Shown here one piece after another: positions 1-10,567 of a DNA stretch of 64,000 nucleotides. The position numbers and the translations under genes were made by a program. Within the stretch, counting starts at the first letter, position 1; each line of letters begins with the position of its first letter. This DNA comes from Mytilus galloprovincialis (lineage: Eukaryota; Mollusca; Bivalvia; Mytilida; Mytilidae), in the NCBI RefSeq assembly GCF_965363235.1, contig NC_134844.1, positions 74,021,497-74,085,496 of the forward strand, in the 5' to 3' direction. The notes under the pieces are model-generated. The model did no database searches. It had not been told where the DNA came from and worked only from the letters and a program-made list of their open reading frames with translations.

Positions 1-1501
1 TGTTGCAAATGCATGCAAATAATTGCCCTTGATTATCAACGTCTAGTCCTGTGATCTCATCGCCAGTTCTCATCTTGATGGGAATTTTACTGTGTGAACC
101 AGATTCTGGCATATGTATAATTGATTTACCATCAGATAAAAGTATTTCACCACGCTTTTCCAAGCACATGAAGCATGCTTTGAATGTACAGTTTAATGTT
201 TTGACAACAGTTCCTTCTCCATTCAAAAGAATTATACCGTTTTCAATATTTGAATAAAGCATGGTATTGTTCAGCTTGACCAGTCCATATTCACCAGATC
301 TAACTCTTGTCTTGTTGATACATCGACCTTCATTTAAGTTCTTAATGTCTATATTGTAAACACCTACAGCAGGAAAAGATGCATACATATTATTGTTCAA
401 TCCACAAGTTAGGTTTGTAGCGTTAAATGATACCTTTATTGTTCGAACACTGGAGCTAATAGTATCATAAACACAAAACGGCTTGCCATTAAAAACGATT
501 AGATCATCCATAGTGAAACAAGCGTTGTTCATTATTTCCATTTCCAATTGAGAACAACTTATTGTGTAAAAAAGTTGGAACTTTTGTTGTTGATTTTTGT
601 AGGCGTGAACTTGTTTCACATTAAGTGGGTGTTGAACTGACGTTTTGATCTTCTCTATTTTTAATTCGGATAGTGTAGCTAAGATTGGTTTAATTTTTTC
701 TATACATTCAAACGGACACGGGGACATGCACAGTTTATAATCCACCAAATCTTCTTCTAACTTTGTCAAAAGTACTTCCTCTTCGACTTGTAAGAGGTCT
801 ATAGTTTTGATTGCTGCAAATATTCTTGTTTCGGAAGCATGTTCTTTTAACGTTTCTATAGCAGTTTGTCTGGACGCCGATTTATTTTGTCTTGTGGTCA
901 GATCTTTAATTTTCTTTTCAATTTCACTCGTGCATTCCTTATCACAGGCACCAAGTTTGGTATAAATTTCTTGTTCTAGCTCATCCAAGTAGGTATTAAG
1001 TTCTTTCCGAAATCTTCTGATTTTCCCCCTATAATCATCTTTCTGTCCAGATAGAGAACTCAAATTATTCTTGTATACATCGAGTATTTTACTTATCATA
1101 AGCAAAAATTCTGAAATACGCCGTTGTAAATCGTCAATCGCCGTTCCCATTTTTACACCTTTTGACGCCTTTTCTATGGACTGAACATCTTCGCATGTTT
1201 TGTGCGATTCACGAAGACAAAAAGCGCAACAGATTTGGTCATGGTGTATGCAAAAGAGAGAAAGTTTCTGATCTTCATGAATATGGCAGGTATCCAGAAT
1301 ATTTAAAACCGAAGATCCTAACTTTTCAGCTTGAAGAATAGGGATTGTTTTGTGATTCGCTGTTGTTTTCCCTTTTCGATGGAACTTTAGACATTCTCCA
1401 CATAATGGTTCAGAGCAGTCACTACACCAAGAATGAGCTTGTTGGTTTTCTCCATCTCTACCGCACGGTTCACACCACTGTATATTCGAGGCGCCAGCCA
1501 T
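1..1501 (-). CDS. B-box/coiled-coil (TRIM-like) protein, C-terminus cut off by window edge
   Basis: The frame is open for 500 codons from the ATG at 1501-1499 to the window edge, so the gene is partial at its 3' end. Residues ~8-55 form a B-box1-type zinc finger (CEPC, then WCSDC, LCGEC and a following His). Residues ~70-110 form a B-box2 (CHIHEDQ, then FCIHHDQICCAFC and ESHKTC). A charged helical, probably coiled-coil, stretch covers ~125-250. A beta-rich C-terminal region follows and looks like the start of an NHL/WD-type propeller. No RING finger is present. Proteins of this plan (TRIM56/TRIM45-like) are greatly expanded in bivalves and are usually linked to ubiquitination or innate immunity by homology. 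Substrate and role here are unknown. A likely 5'UTR splice acceptor lies at about 1535-1536, followed by a poly-A run just before the ATG. Family assignment is firm; function is inference. Confidence 0.88.
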   Translation of the reverse strand, partial: MAGASNIQWCEPCGRDGENQQAHSWCSDCSEPLCGECLKFHRKGKTTANHKTIPILQAEKLGSSVLNILDTCHIHEDQKLSLFCIHHDQICCAFCLRESHKTCEDVQSIEKASKGVKMGTAIDDLQRRISEFLLMISKILDVYKNNLSSLSGQKDDYRGKIRRFRKELNTYLDELEQEIYTKLGACDKECTSEIEKKIKDLTTRQNKSASRQTAIETLKEHASETRIFAAIKTIDLLQVEEEVLLTKLEEDLVDYKLCMSPCPFECIEKIKPILATLSELKIEKIKTSVQHPLNVKQVHAYKNQQQKFQLFYTISCSQLEMEIMNNACFTMDDLIVFNGKPFCVYDTISSSVRTIKVSFNATNLTCGLNNNMYASFPAVGVYNIDIKNLNEGRCINKTRVRSGEYGLVKLNNTMLYSNIENGIILLNGEGTVVKTLNCTFKACFMCLEKRGEILLSDGKSIIHMPESGSHSKIPIKMRTGDEITGLDVDNQGQLFACICN

Positions 1502-1503
1502 GG

Positions 1504-2060
1504 CTTTGTTGGTTTTTTTTTTTTTTTTGCAGTTCTACAATAAAATAAAATATATAAAGATCAGTTTAGCTTGACTGTTAGTTGGATGAATTTATAAATC
1601 AAGAAGTAAATGAAGATTTATCATAACCATGTGTATTAAACTACCTTTCGTATTGGCTTCAAATATTTTTGTTTTTGATATATCCTTAGTTTTCAAATAT
1701 ATTTGGCTGTGATCGTTCACGATGAAGGTAAGCAAAGGAAACATGGAATTTAGAAAGTATTGTCTCCATTGTTGTACTTCGTTTCTATGTTCTTTCACTT
1801 AAAAGTTAGCCGACAACCTAGCTTCAGGGGCGGATCAAGGATTTTGGAAAGGGAGCATAGTATTAAATTTCCCCGAGCGGAGCGAGTCAATTATTTTTTA
1901 CCTGTTTTTGGTTTAAATACATTTAATAAGTGTAAAATGCATTTTAGTTAAAGAATAGAGGTTGGACATTTTTGGTGCCGTATTCCCTCCATTTATTGTC
2001 TATTATAAAATGACTCGGATGGATCCAAAGCTATGTATCATGTACTAATTAATATATTTG
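1504..2060. other. Non-coding stretch upstream of the B-box gene
   Basis: It begins with the poly-T run (poly-A on the gene strand) next to the B-box start. At about 1822-1890 there is a short fragment with a GGGGCGGATCAAGG-type end, related to the ends seen near 7741-7790. I see no credible coding exon. Confidence 0.4.
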
Positions 2061-2062
2061 AT

Positions 2063-2376
2063 GTGGGATTTTTATGCCCCACCTACGATAGTAGAGGGGC
2101 ATTATGTTTTCTGGTCTGTGCGTCCGTCCGTCCGTCCGTCCGTCCGTCCGTCTGTCCGTTCGTCCGTCTGTCCCGCTCCAGGTTAAAGTTTTTGGTCAAG
2201 GTAGTTTTTGATGAAGTTGAAGTCCAATCGACTTCAAACTTAGTACACATGTTCCCTATGATATGATCCTTCTAATTTTAATGCCAAATTAGAGTTTTTA
2301 CCCCAATTTTACGGTCCACTGAACATGGAAAATGATAGTGCGAGTGGGGCATTCGTGTACTGAGGACACATTCTTG
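2063..2376 (+). repeat. Interspersed repeat with GGGGCAT termini and a (GTCC)n core
   Basis: The left end carries a short hairpin (TGCCCCACCTACGATAGTAG then AGGGGCATTA). A CCGT/GTCC microsatellite follows at about 2118-2170. The right end has GTGGGGCATTCGTGTACT followed by a GACACATTCTTG tail. I recognise the layout as a common mussel repeat from memory; this cannot be confirmed here. No protein is encoded. Confidence 0.6.
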
Positions 2377-3060
2377 TTCAGTATGAAATGGACATAGAAA
2401 ATTTTCGTTTGTTAGTTAGCAGAAACATCACAGATTTCTTGTTGTAAACAAGATATACGGTTATTTAATGAAATTTACAATACGAAGAAAGACAAACAAG
2501 AAACTTGTATCCAAATGTTTGGTTAAAATGTTTCACCCAACAAGGGAAGTGAGAGGTTCCAATTGCAAATCAACCAAAGACCCCGAATGAATCGGAGAAT
2601 CGGAAATGACAATGAAGTTGTGAATGACGGTCGACACATGGAGACATATAGGCTACACCCAGCAGGCAAGTTGCAGTCGGGCTCTGAAAAAAATATTCAG
2701 TATATCAGATCAGTTCGGCGAAACAGATATTCCGGTCAGATATGAGATTTACATGACCCCCCCCCCCCCACACCCTCCCCCTCCTTTCCAGTTTTTTATT
2801 CATCATGTTTATTTAAAGCTAAATAATTGTATTTAAGGCAAAAATGAGGGTCAGATTTTTTTCTCTAAAATATCTCAGACTATCCAATCAAATCAAATGG
2901 TCCGTAACCTTAGACTTTTTAAAAATCTACATCTAGAGCTTACTGAATGAGGATCACTATTTAGCAATGTTATCAATAGGCTGGGAGTGTGGGGTTAAAC
3001 ATGTTCGTAGGTAAATAATATTGTTGTGTAACTTTTTTTTACCGGGATGTAATGGCTAGA
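2377..3060. other. Non-coding stretch
   Basis: AT-rich sequence with a poly-C run at about 2757-2785. No gene or complete repeat was recognised. Confidence 0.35.
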
Positions 3061-3061
3061 G

Positions 3062-3272
3062 TACTGTAATTCAGAAATTATTGCGAGGTTTTTGTTATTG
3101 CGATAAATGCAATGCTCAGAGTTGTAAACGCAATAATTTAAACTCGCATTTTCAAATATTTTATATAAATTAAATAGGATTTTTCTCAAAATCATAAAAA
3201 ATGAATTCGCATCTAAAATTACAAAATCGCAATGATAAATGCAAGAATTAATATATGAATTTAAAATATTAC
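3062..3272. mobile_element. Foldback MITE (ACTGTAAATTCAGAAATTA family), copy 1
   Basis: The left end reads TACTGTAATTCAGAAATTAT and the right end is a degenerate inverse with GCAAGAATTAATATATGAAT. The interior is AT-rich with repeated CGCAATAAT words. A second copy lies at 28206-28441 in the BET1-like gene. The element is non-coding and non-autonomous; the superfamily is unknown. Confidence 0.6.
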
Positions 3273-3388
3273 TTCCTGTCAGGTGGAATTGTGAAATAGA
3301 GACCAACACGTTCTTGCTCAATATTTTGTCGCTTTGGGGGCGCCATGCTTGTCATCCTCTGTATAAGCATTGTTTTTTCTTCATTTAT

Positions 3389-3728
3389 TGGAGGTATAGG
3401 GGGAGGGTTGAGATCTAAAAAAAAACATGTGTAATCCCGCCGCAATTTTGCGCCTGTCCCAAGTAATGAGCCTCTGGCCTTTGTAATAGTCTTTCCTAAT
3501 TTTACTAGTCCGAGATTACTTGTGTATAATTTGGAGTTTAGTATGACGTCCATTTTATCACTGACCTAGTATACATATTTGTTTAGGGGACAGCTGAAGG
3601 ACACCTCCGGGTGCGGGAGTTTCTCCGAGCGGCTACATTGAAAACCAATTGGTTGCCTTCGGCTGTTGTCTGCTCTATGGTCGGGTTGTTGTCTCTTTGA
3701 CACTTTTTCAATTTCCATGCTCAATTTT
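3389..3728 (+). mobile_element. Solo 3' tail of a Naiad-type Penelope-like element
   Basis: This stretch matches almost throughout the 3' region of the full element at about 13847-14165. Shared blocks include GGGGGAGGGTTGAGATCT, CCGCCGCAATTTTGCGCCTG, GGAGTTTAGTATGACGTCCA and GCCTTCGGCTGTTG. It is a 5'-truncated copy without coding sequence, as expected of target-primed retrotransposition. Confidence 0.75.
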
Positions 3729-4012
3729 ACTGTAATTTGAATTTCAAAATGACTGAGTTACGTTTTTCTCGACGTACTGGTCAACTCCACCGTAGCGAAT
3801 CACATATAACTTTGACATAATCAATAATTATACATACATTACAGTAAATACGAACTAAAAATATCTTTAAAGGTAAAGAATTGTCGCATGAAAATTAATT
3901 ATTTCATATCGGTTGAGAATAAGATTCTCTTATTGGATAAAAAGGGGTCACATGACATTCATTATTCTTCAGTAATAAATTCCATTGGTCATTGACAGAA
4001 CAAAACGGACCA

Positions 4013-7000
4013 AAACTAGAGGCTCCTAAGAGCCTGTGTCGCTCACCTTGGTGTATGTGCACATTAAACAAAGGAAACAGATGGATTCACACAAAATTGT
4101 GTGATGGTGATTTGTTTGTAGTTTATACTTTACTGATCATTCTTATTACTTACATTTTCTCTATCTGTAATAAACTTGGCCCTTTAGTTATAGAGGAAAA
4201 TATTTTGTAAAAACTTACAAAAATTGACGAAAAAAAGGGCAATTACTCCTTAAGGGGTCAACTGATCATCTTCGTCATGTTGACTTATTTGTAGATCTTA
4301 ATTTGCTGAACATTATTGCTGTTTACAGTTTATCTCTATCTATTATAATATTATTCAAGATAATGATCAAAAACAGATAAATTTCTTTAAAAATTACCAA
4401 TTGGAGGGGGGAAGCAACCCAACAACCAGTTGTCCAATTCATCTGAAAATTTCAGGGCAGATAGATATTTACTAGATAAACAATTTTACCCCTTGTTTAA
4501 TTTGCTTTAAATGCTTTGGTTTCAGAGTTATAAGCCAAAATCTACATTGTACCCCTATGTTCTATTTTTAGCTATGGCCGCCATCATGGTTGGTTGGCGG
4601 GGTCATTGCAAACATTTTTTCAAACTAGATACCCTAATAATGATTGTAGCTAAGTTTGGTTTAATTTGGTCCAGTAGTTTCAGAGGAGAAGATTTTTGTA
4701 AAAGATTTCAAAATTTAAGAAAAAATGATAAAAAATTTGTAAGGGTTCCGCGGAACCCAGTGTCTCGCCTACTTTTGCGGGTAACTCCCAGGCTCAACAA
4801 AAATGAGGAAAACAATCAATAAAAATATTCCTCTTGATACTATCTTTTGATTGTAAGAAGATTCTGTCCAAGTTTGGTAAAAATTCCAGAATAGTTTATT
4901 AATCGAATAAATGTTTTAAAAACTTTAACTGCAGACTGTATGTAATGTTAACTGGAAGAAAAACTAAGTCCATTTATAAGTAAAATACAGATACACAGGT
5001 ACCAAATATTAACAAAAAATTCCTTTCTAGATACTAGCTTTTGATCATAAACAAGCTTCTGTCCAAGTTTGGTACAAATGTAAAATAGTATAAGAAAGTT
5101 ATTAAATTTTTAAAAAATTTAACCACAGAGTGAATGTGTTGTTTCCTGGCAGAAAACCTAATTCCATTTAAAAGTATAATACGGGAAAAATTAATTTATT
5201 TTTTTACAAAATTTACTTCTGGATACTATCTTATGATCATAAACAAGCTTCTGTCCAAGTTTGGTAGAAATCCAGTATAGTTTAAGGAAGTTATTAAATT
5301 TTCAAAAACTTTAACCACAGAGTGAATATTTGTGGACGCCGCCGCCGACGACGACGACGACGGAATGTAGGATCGCTTAGTCTCGCTTTGTCGACTAAAG
5401 TCAAAGGCTCGACAAAAATGACTATAAAGGGCAATTACTCCTATGTTTAATTTGCTTTAGATGCTTTGGTTTCAGAGTTATAAGCCAAACTCTACATTTC
5501 AGGGCAGATAGAAATTGACCTGATAAACTTGACCTGATAAACAAGTTTATCTCATATCATATTGTGCTCTAAATGCTTTGGTTTTTGAGTTATAAGCCAA
5601 AAACTGCATTTTACCCCTATGTTCTATTTTTAGCCATGGCTGCCATCTTGGTTGGTTTGACAGGTCACGCCACACATTTTTTTAACTACATACCCCAATG
5701 ATGATTGTGTCCAAGTTTGATTAAATTTGGTCCAGTAGTTTCAGAGGAGATGATTTTTGTAAAAGATATATAAGATTTACGAAAAATGGTTAAAAATTGA
5801 CTTTAAAGGGCAATAACTCCTAAAGGGGTCAACTAACCATTTTGGTCATGTTGACTTATTTGTAAATCTTACTTTGCTGAACATTATTGCTGTTTACAGT
5901 TTATCTTTATCTATAATAATATTCAAGATAATAACCAAAAACAGCAAAATTTCCCTAAAATTACCAATTCAGGGGCAGCAACCCAACAACGGGTTGTCCG
6001 ATTCAGATGAAAATTTCAGGGCAGATAGATCTTGACCTGATAAACAATTTTACCCCTGTCAGATTTGTTCTAAATGCTTTGGTTTTTGAGTTGTAAGCCA
6101 AAATCTACATTTTACTCCTATGTTCTATTTTTAGCTATGGCCGCCATCATGGTTGGTTGGCGAGGTCATTGCACATATTTTTTAAACTAGATACCCTAAT
6201 AATGATTGTAGCTAAGTTTAGTTTAATTTGGTAAAGTAGTTTCTGGAGAAGATTTTTGTAAAAGATTACAAAATTTACGAAAATTGATAAAAAATGACTC
6301 TAAAGGGCAATAACTCCTATGTTTAATTTGCTTTAAATGCTTTGGTTTCAGAGTTATAAGCCAAAATCTACATTTCAGGGCAGATAGAACTTCACCTTAT
6401 AAACAAATTTATCCCATATCAGATTTGCTCTAAATGCTTTGGTTTTTGAGTTATAAGCAAAAAACTGCATTTAACCACTATGTTCTATTTTTAACCATGG
6501 CTGCCATCTTGGTTGGTTTGACAGGTCACGCCACACATTTTTTAAACTAGATACCCCAATGATGATTGTGTCCAAGTTTGGTTAAATTTGGTCAAGTAGT
6601 TTCAGAGGAGAAGATTTTTGTGAAAGATATATAAGATTTACGAAAAATGGTTAAAAATTGACTTTAAAGGGCAATAACTCCTAAAGGGGTCAACTAACCA
6701 TTTTGGTCATGTTGACTTATTTGTAAATCTTACTTTGCTGAACATTATTGCTGTTTACAGTTTATCTTTATCTATAATAATATTCAAGATAATAACCAAA
6801 AACAGCAAAATTTCCCTAAAATTACCAATTCAGGGGCAGCAACCCAACAACGGTCAGATTGCTTTAAATGCTTTGGTTTTTGAGTTATAAGCCAAAAACT
6901 GCATGTTACCCCTATGTTCTATTTTTAGCCATGGCGGCCGTCTTGGTTGGTTGTCTGGGTCACCGGACACATTTTTTAAACTAGATACCCAAATGATGAT

Positions 7001-7110
7001 TATGGCCAAGTTTGGTTTACTTTGGCTCAGTAGTTTCAGAGGAGAAGATTTTTGTAAAAGCTAACGACGGACGACGACGACGACGGACGACGACGGTCCA
7101 GGTGAGCTAA
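4013..7110 (+). repeat. Long interspersed repeat family with internal tandem duplication
   Basis: It starts with a short hairpin (GGCTCCTAAGAGCC) and carries characteristic words: GGGCAATAACTCC, GGGGTCAACTAACCATTTTG, CATGGCTGCCATCTTGG and TTTCAGAGGAGAAGATTTTTG. It ends in a GACGACGACG-rich stretch. Two units of about 860-880 bp (starting near 5427 and 6306) are arranged head to tail, and stretches such as 5790-5985 and 6650-6845 look identical. An inverted copy lies at 7985-8905. The ORFs inside are not conserved coding sequence. Confidence 0.75.
4736..5412 (+). mobile_element. Second repeat family nested in the 4.0-7.1 kb repeat
   Basis: It begins near GGGTTCCGCGGAACCCAGTG and ends near TCGCTTTGTCGACTAAAGTC. 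It interrupts the host repeat between AAAAAAT and AATGACT, where uninterrupted host copies read straight through (compare 6285-6300). AAAAAT lies at both edges and may be a target duplication. Related copies lie at 56345-56725 (inverted) and 60950-61065. Confidence 0.6.
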
Positions 7111-7137
7111 AAACGGTTGTTAACGAACTTTTACATG

Positions 7138-7256
7138 ATAATGACCGGTGGGGCGCGGTTTCCGTCTGATAATGACCGTTGGGGCGTGGTTTCCGTCTGA
7201 TAATGACCGTTGGGGCGTGGTTTCTCTGTTAATGACCGATGGGGCGTGGTTTCTCT
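7138..7256 (+). repeat. Tandem repeat, about 34-bp unit, 4 copies
   Basis: The unit TAATGACCGTTGGGGCGTGG followed by TTTCCGTCTGA (or TTTCTCTGT) repeats four times with small differences. It lies directly after the end of the long interspersed repeat. Confidence 0.8.
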
Positions 7257-7527
7257 GTTTAGATAAATGTACCTTTTATAAAACGTGTTCCTATTTTTAA
7301 TATTATATTTAAGTTGTTGAATTGTTTATTATATGTTTTTGCTAATTATAGAATTAAAGAGAACTTTATTAAGTATTTATATACTGAAAAATTGCACCAA
7401 AATGAATGGCAGTATTAGTACGACTGGTCTTCATTCTTTGCCATAGAAATCGTACAACTACTCGAGATCGCTTTAAGCGTTTTGAATTAAGGAGAATTTC
7501 CAAAACATGGTTTCTCAATGAAATAAA

Positions 7528-7672
7528 CATAATAGTTCTTGAAAATCTGGTCATTATCGTGATACATGGACTGCCCGTAGGCTCAGTCATTATCACTATC
7601 TTAGTCAATACCACTGTCCTGTGGGCATTCCATATATCACGATAATGACAATTTTTTTCAAGAACTATTATA
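7528..7672. repeat. Foldback: ~48-bp arms around a ~46-bp loop
   Basis: The left arm (7528-7578) and right arm (7624-7672) are inverse copies sharing ATAATAGTTCTTGAAAA, TCATTATCGTGATA and ATGGA blocks, with only a few mismatches. It would form a strong hairpin in RNA. It lies between the two opposed copies of the long repeat. Confidence 0.7.
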
Positions 7673-7984
7673 TAAATAGTTCACGAAGTCTAGTCTGTTA
7701 ATATTTTTTTCTTTATTTTGTTTAAAAGTGCAATCAAAGGGGGCGGGGCGTACATCCTCTACGCCCCTTCTGGATCCGCCACTGAGTCCTTGGATTTCTT
7801 ATTTAGCAATTTCAAAGTTGAAATTGAAAAATTAACCGCCTTTTAATTTTCTTTAACCGAATAATTTTGTCAGACGATGAGTCATCGTTACTGTTTTCGG
7901 TATATCTTATTGTTATTACAGTGTTAAAAGTTTCCCAAATGCTGTATGATGTCTTATAAGTCTCATAATCTATTATTCTATACT

Positions 7985-8905
7985 ATCCATATTGCTGCTC
8001 CTGAATTGGTAATTTTAAGGAAATTTTGCTGTTTTTGGTTATTATCTTGAATATTATTATAGATAGAGATAAACTGTTAACTGCAAAAATGTTCAGCAAA
8101 GTAAGTCTACAGGACCAAAATGGTCAGTTGACCCCTTTAGGAGTTATTGCCCTTTATAGTCCATTTTTAACCATTTTTCGTAAATCTTAGTTATCTTTTA
8201 CAAAAATCTTCTCTGAAACCACTTGGCCAAATAAAATCAAACGACCACAATCAAAATTGGGGTATTTAGTTTAAAAAATTGTGTCCGGTGACCCGGCCAA
8301 CCAACCAAGATGGCCACCATGGCTAAAAATAGAACAAAAGGGTTAAATGCAGTTTTTAGCTTATAACTCAAAAACCAAAGCATTTAGAGCAAATATGATT
8401 GGGTTGATATTGTTCATCAGGTCAAAATCTATCTGCTCTGAAATTTTGAGATGAATTAGACAACTGGTTGTTGGAGTGCTGCCCCTGAATCGGTAATTTT
8501 AAGGAAATTTTGCCGTTTTATGTTATTATCTTGAACATTATTATAGATAGAGATAAACTGTAAACAGCAATAATTTACAGCAAAGTAAGACCTAAAAAAT
8601 AAGTCAACATGATCAAAATGGTCAATTGACCCGGGGCCATCACCCCCTAAGGAGTTATTGCCCTTTTTAAGTCAATTTTTAACAATTTTCATAAAATTTG
8701 TAAATTTTTACTAACATTTTCTACTGAAACTACTGGGCCAATCATTATAGAAAGGGATAACTGTACACAGCAAGAATGTTCAGTAAAGTAAGATCTACAA
8801 ACACATCACCATCACCAAAACACAATTTTGTCATGAATCCATCTGTGTCCTTTGTTGAATATATAGACCAAGGTGAGCGACACAGGCTCTTTAGAGCCTC
8901 TAAGT
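7985..8905 (-). repeat. Inverted copy of the long interspersed repeat
   Basis: Reverse-strand copy of the 4.0-7.1 kb family. It shows inverse forms of the same words (GGAGTTATTGCCC, CAAAATGGTCAGTTGACCCC, AACCAAGATGGCCACCATGG) and ends with hairpin GGCTCTTTAGAGCC plus CTCTAA. Two partial units are joined (break near 8480). Confidence 0.7.
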
Positions 8906-9193
8906 TTTTCTTCTAAGCAAATAAAACTGTTTAATCTTTCGTCGGAGAACAGAATTTTCACTCAAGAAACTGATGATCTTTTGTAAAACTAAAATGTATT
9001 TGGAAAATGATTATGATTGATCTTTTACGATTGACAGAACTGTTCCATTTATACGAACCAGGTGTAAAAAAGAATTCTTCTAAAACTTTCAAGTAAAAGA
9101 CTTAAAAGGAAACAAATTCTTCACATCTCATCCATAAAATTGTCTCTGGAAAATTTAATTTTAATACGGACTGAGTATACAAACTGTGAAACC

Positions 9194-9475
9194 AAGTGGA
9201 AATCTAATCCGAGATAACTCTGACGTCCTGGGTTATTTTGCCAGACCAGCTGGGGCCAGGTATCGTCCCACAGCTGGCCTCAGTGGCGAAACAGCCGTTG
9301 GACGCCAGAGTAATCTCCGATTAGGCCCAAGTGAGTGTACAGTATTCTCGCAAGCGTTTGTATAGTTAATAAAATATTCGACATTCATTGCGATAAGTGT
9401 ATTTAGATTTTCACCACGGCCCCAGCTTGTCTGGCAAAACTGCCGTTGGATGTCAAAGTAATCTCGGACTAGTGG
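9194..9475. mobile_element. Foldback MITE plus an adjacent half copy
   Basis: In 9199-9326, CTAATCCGAGATAACTCTGA is mirrored by CCAGAGTAATCTCCGATTAG around a core with CAGCTGGGGCCAGG. A second half (CCCCAGCTTGTCTGGCAAAA to GTAATCTCGGACTAG) follows at about 9411-9470. Non-coding. Confidence 0.6.
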
Positions 9476-9544
9476 AAATCGAGATATAATTCATCACTAT
9501 ATATAGCTACTGCATGATGAAAATTATCAGGAATCAAGAGTTTT

Positions 9545-9566
9545 GGACATTGTAATAAGAATTGCT

Positions 9567-9624
<58 letters not shown>

Positions 9625-10090
9625 CATCATTGTTGGTTAACGTCCAGTGACAAATATTTCATGCATTTCTATGGCGAGAACAAATTTACAATAAGTGCAA
9701 TAATAGATTGGTGCTGTTTAAAAAGCAGTTACAGGATGAAGGTTCTAGACATTTTGACTGCAACTGGACGATGAAGATAAATTGAAAAGGGTAAAACATT
9801 AAGCCTTGCAACAGGTTACCTATATACATGTATGAACCCCTTAACCATTTGTCACATTGATTCGTAACGTGCAGATAGCGTGGAACACTCTTAACAAGAG
9901 GCATCAGATTTAAAGTCCTGATCTGACCGGACGTGGCTGCGTACTTGTACATCCTACAGAGCAAAAGCACCAACCAAAAACAAAGCTTTTACTTCGGTCT
10001 AGTCCCACATTGGCAAGCGTTTTACTACCGTCGCAAGAAAACCCAAGTGTCCATATTTCTAATCACCAATCCCCACTTGGAAGAACTGTA
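9545..10090 (+). repeat. (ATTG)n microsatellite with attached interspersed repeat
   Basis: ATTG units run from about 9571 to 9624 (roughly 13.5 units). The block GGTTAACGTCCAGTGACAAA then ATATTTCATGCA follows. Related GTCCAGTG(A)AAAATATTT and ACATCCGTGGCATATATTTC blocks recur near 22050 and 39055, so the block is dispersed. No coding potential seen. Confidence 0.6.
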
Positions 10091-10149
10091 AATGATATAT
10101 TATTTAGAATAATCTTTATATGTTAATGACTTTAAATCAGAGGCGCATT

Positions 10150-10287
10150 TAGGGGGGCAGGATCCCCCCTTTTCCGGGAAAAATGGTTATTTAGGAAATT
10201 ATTGAAGTACGACCATACCGGGCCTCCTCTTATACAGTCAGTGGACCCACACTTATGACAACTTCTGGATACGCCACTGATAATGGT
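10150..10287. other. Small repeat fragment
   Basis: A GC-richer block (GGGGGGCAGGATCCCCCC, then CTGGATACGCCACTG) resembles the end sequence near 7760-7785. It is probably an element end; nothing coding. Confidence 0.35.
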
Positions 10288-10495
10288 TAAGGTTCATCAT
10301 AACCTTTTTGCTAAAATGGCCGTATTTACACCCCAAATTTTACTCTGAGTACAGACTAACCTATACACCTGCAACAGTTTTAAGGGATGGCAGGAACTAG
10401 ATATATAAATTTTAAATGCATTTTATGTTTCAGAAAATTATAAACTTTTCTAGATTTTGCTATCCATTTTTTTTCGTTCCTGCAGAAGGTGCTAA
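10288..10495 (+). repeat. Left inverted repeat flanking the Naiad element
   Basis: About 200 bp that reappear inverted at 14250-14463. Shared blocks, read on this strand, include TTAAGGTTCATCATAA, ATGGCCGT, TGAGTACAGAC, GGCAGGAACTAGATATATAA, TTTCAGAAAATTA and CTGCAGAAG. The arms have drifted (roughly 75-80% by eye). Either the retroelement inserted into an older foldback transposon or the arms arose with the insertion. Confidence 0.75.
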
Positions 10496-10567
10496 AATTA
10501 ACTAAGTAGTGAAAACGATTGAGAAGCTCCCCTCATATAATCAATGTTGTGAGTAGTATTGATTTAA

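Noticed and set aside
3992-4822. Open frames within the long interspersed repeat
   Set aside because: They are not preserved between repeat copies.
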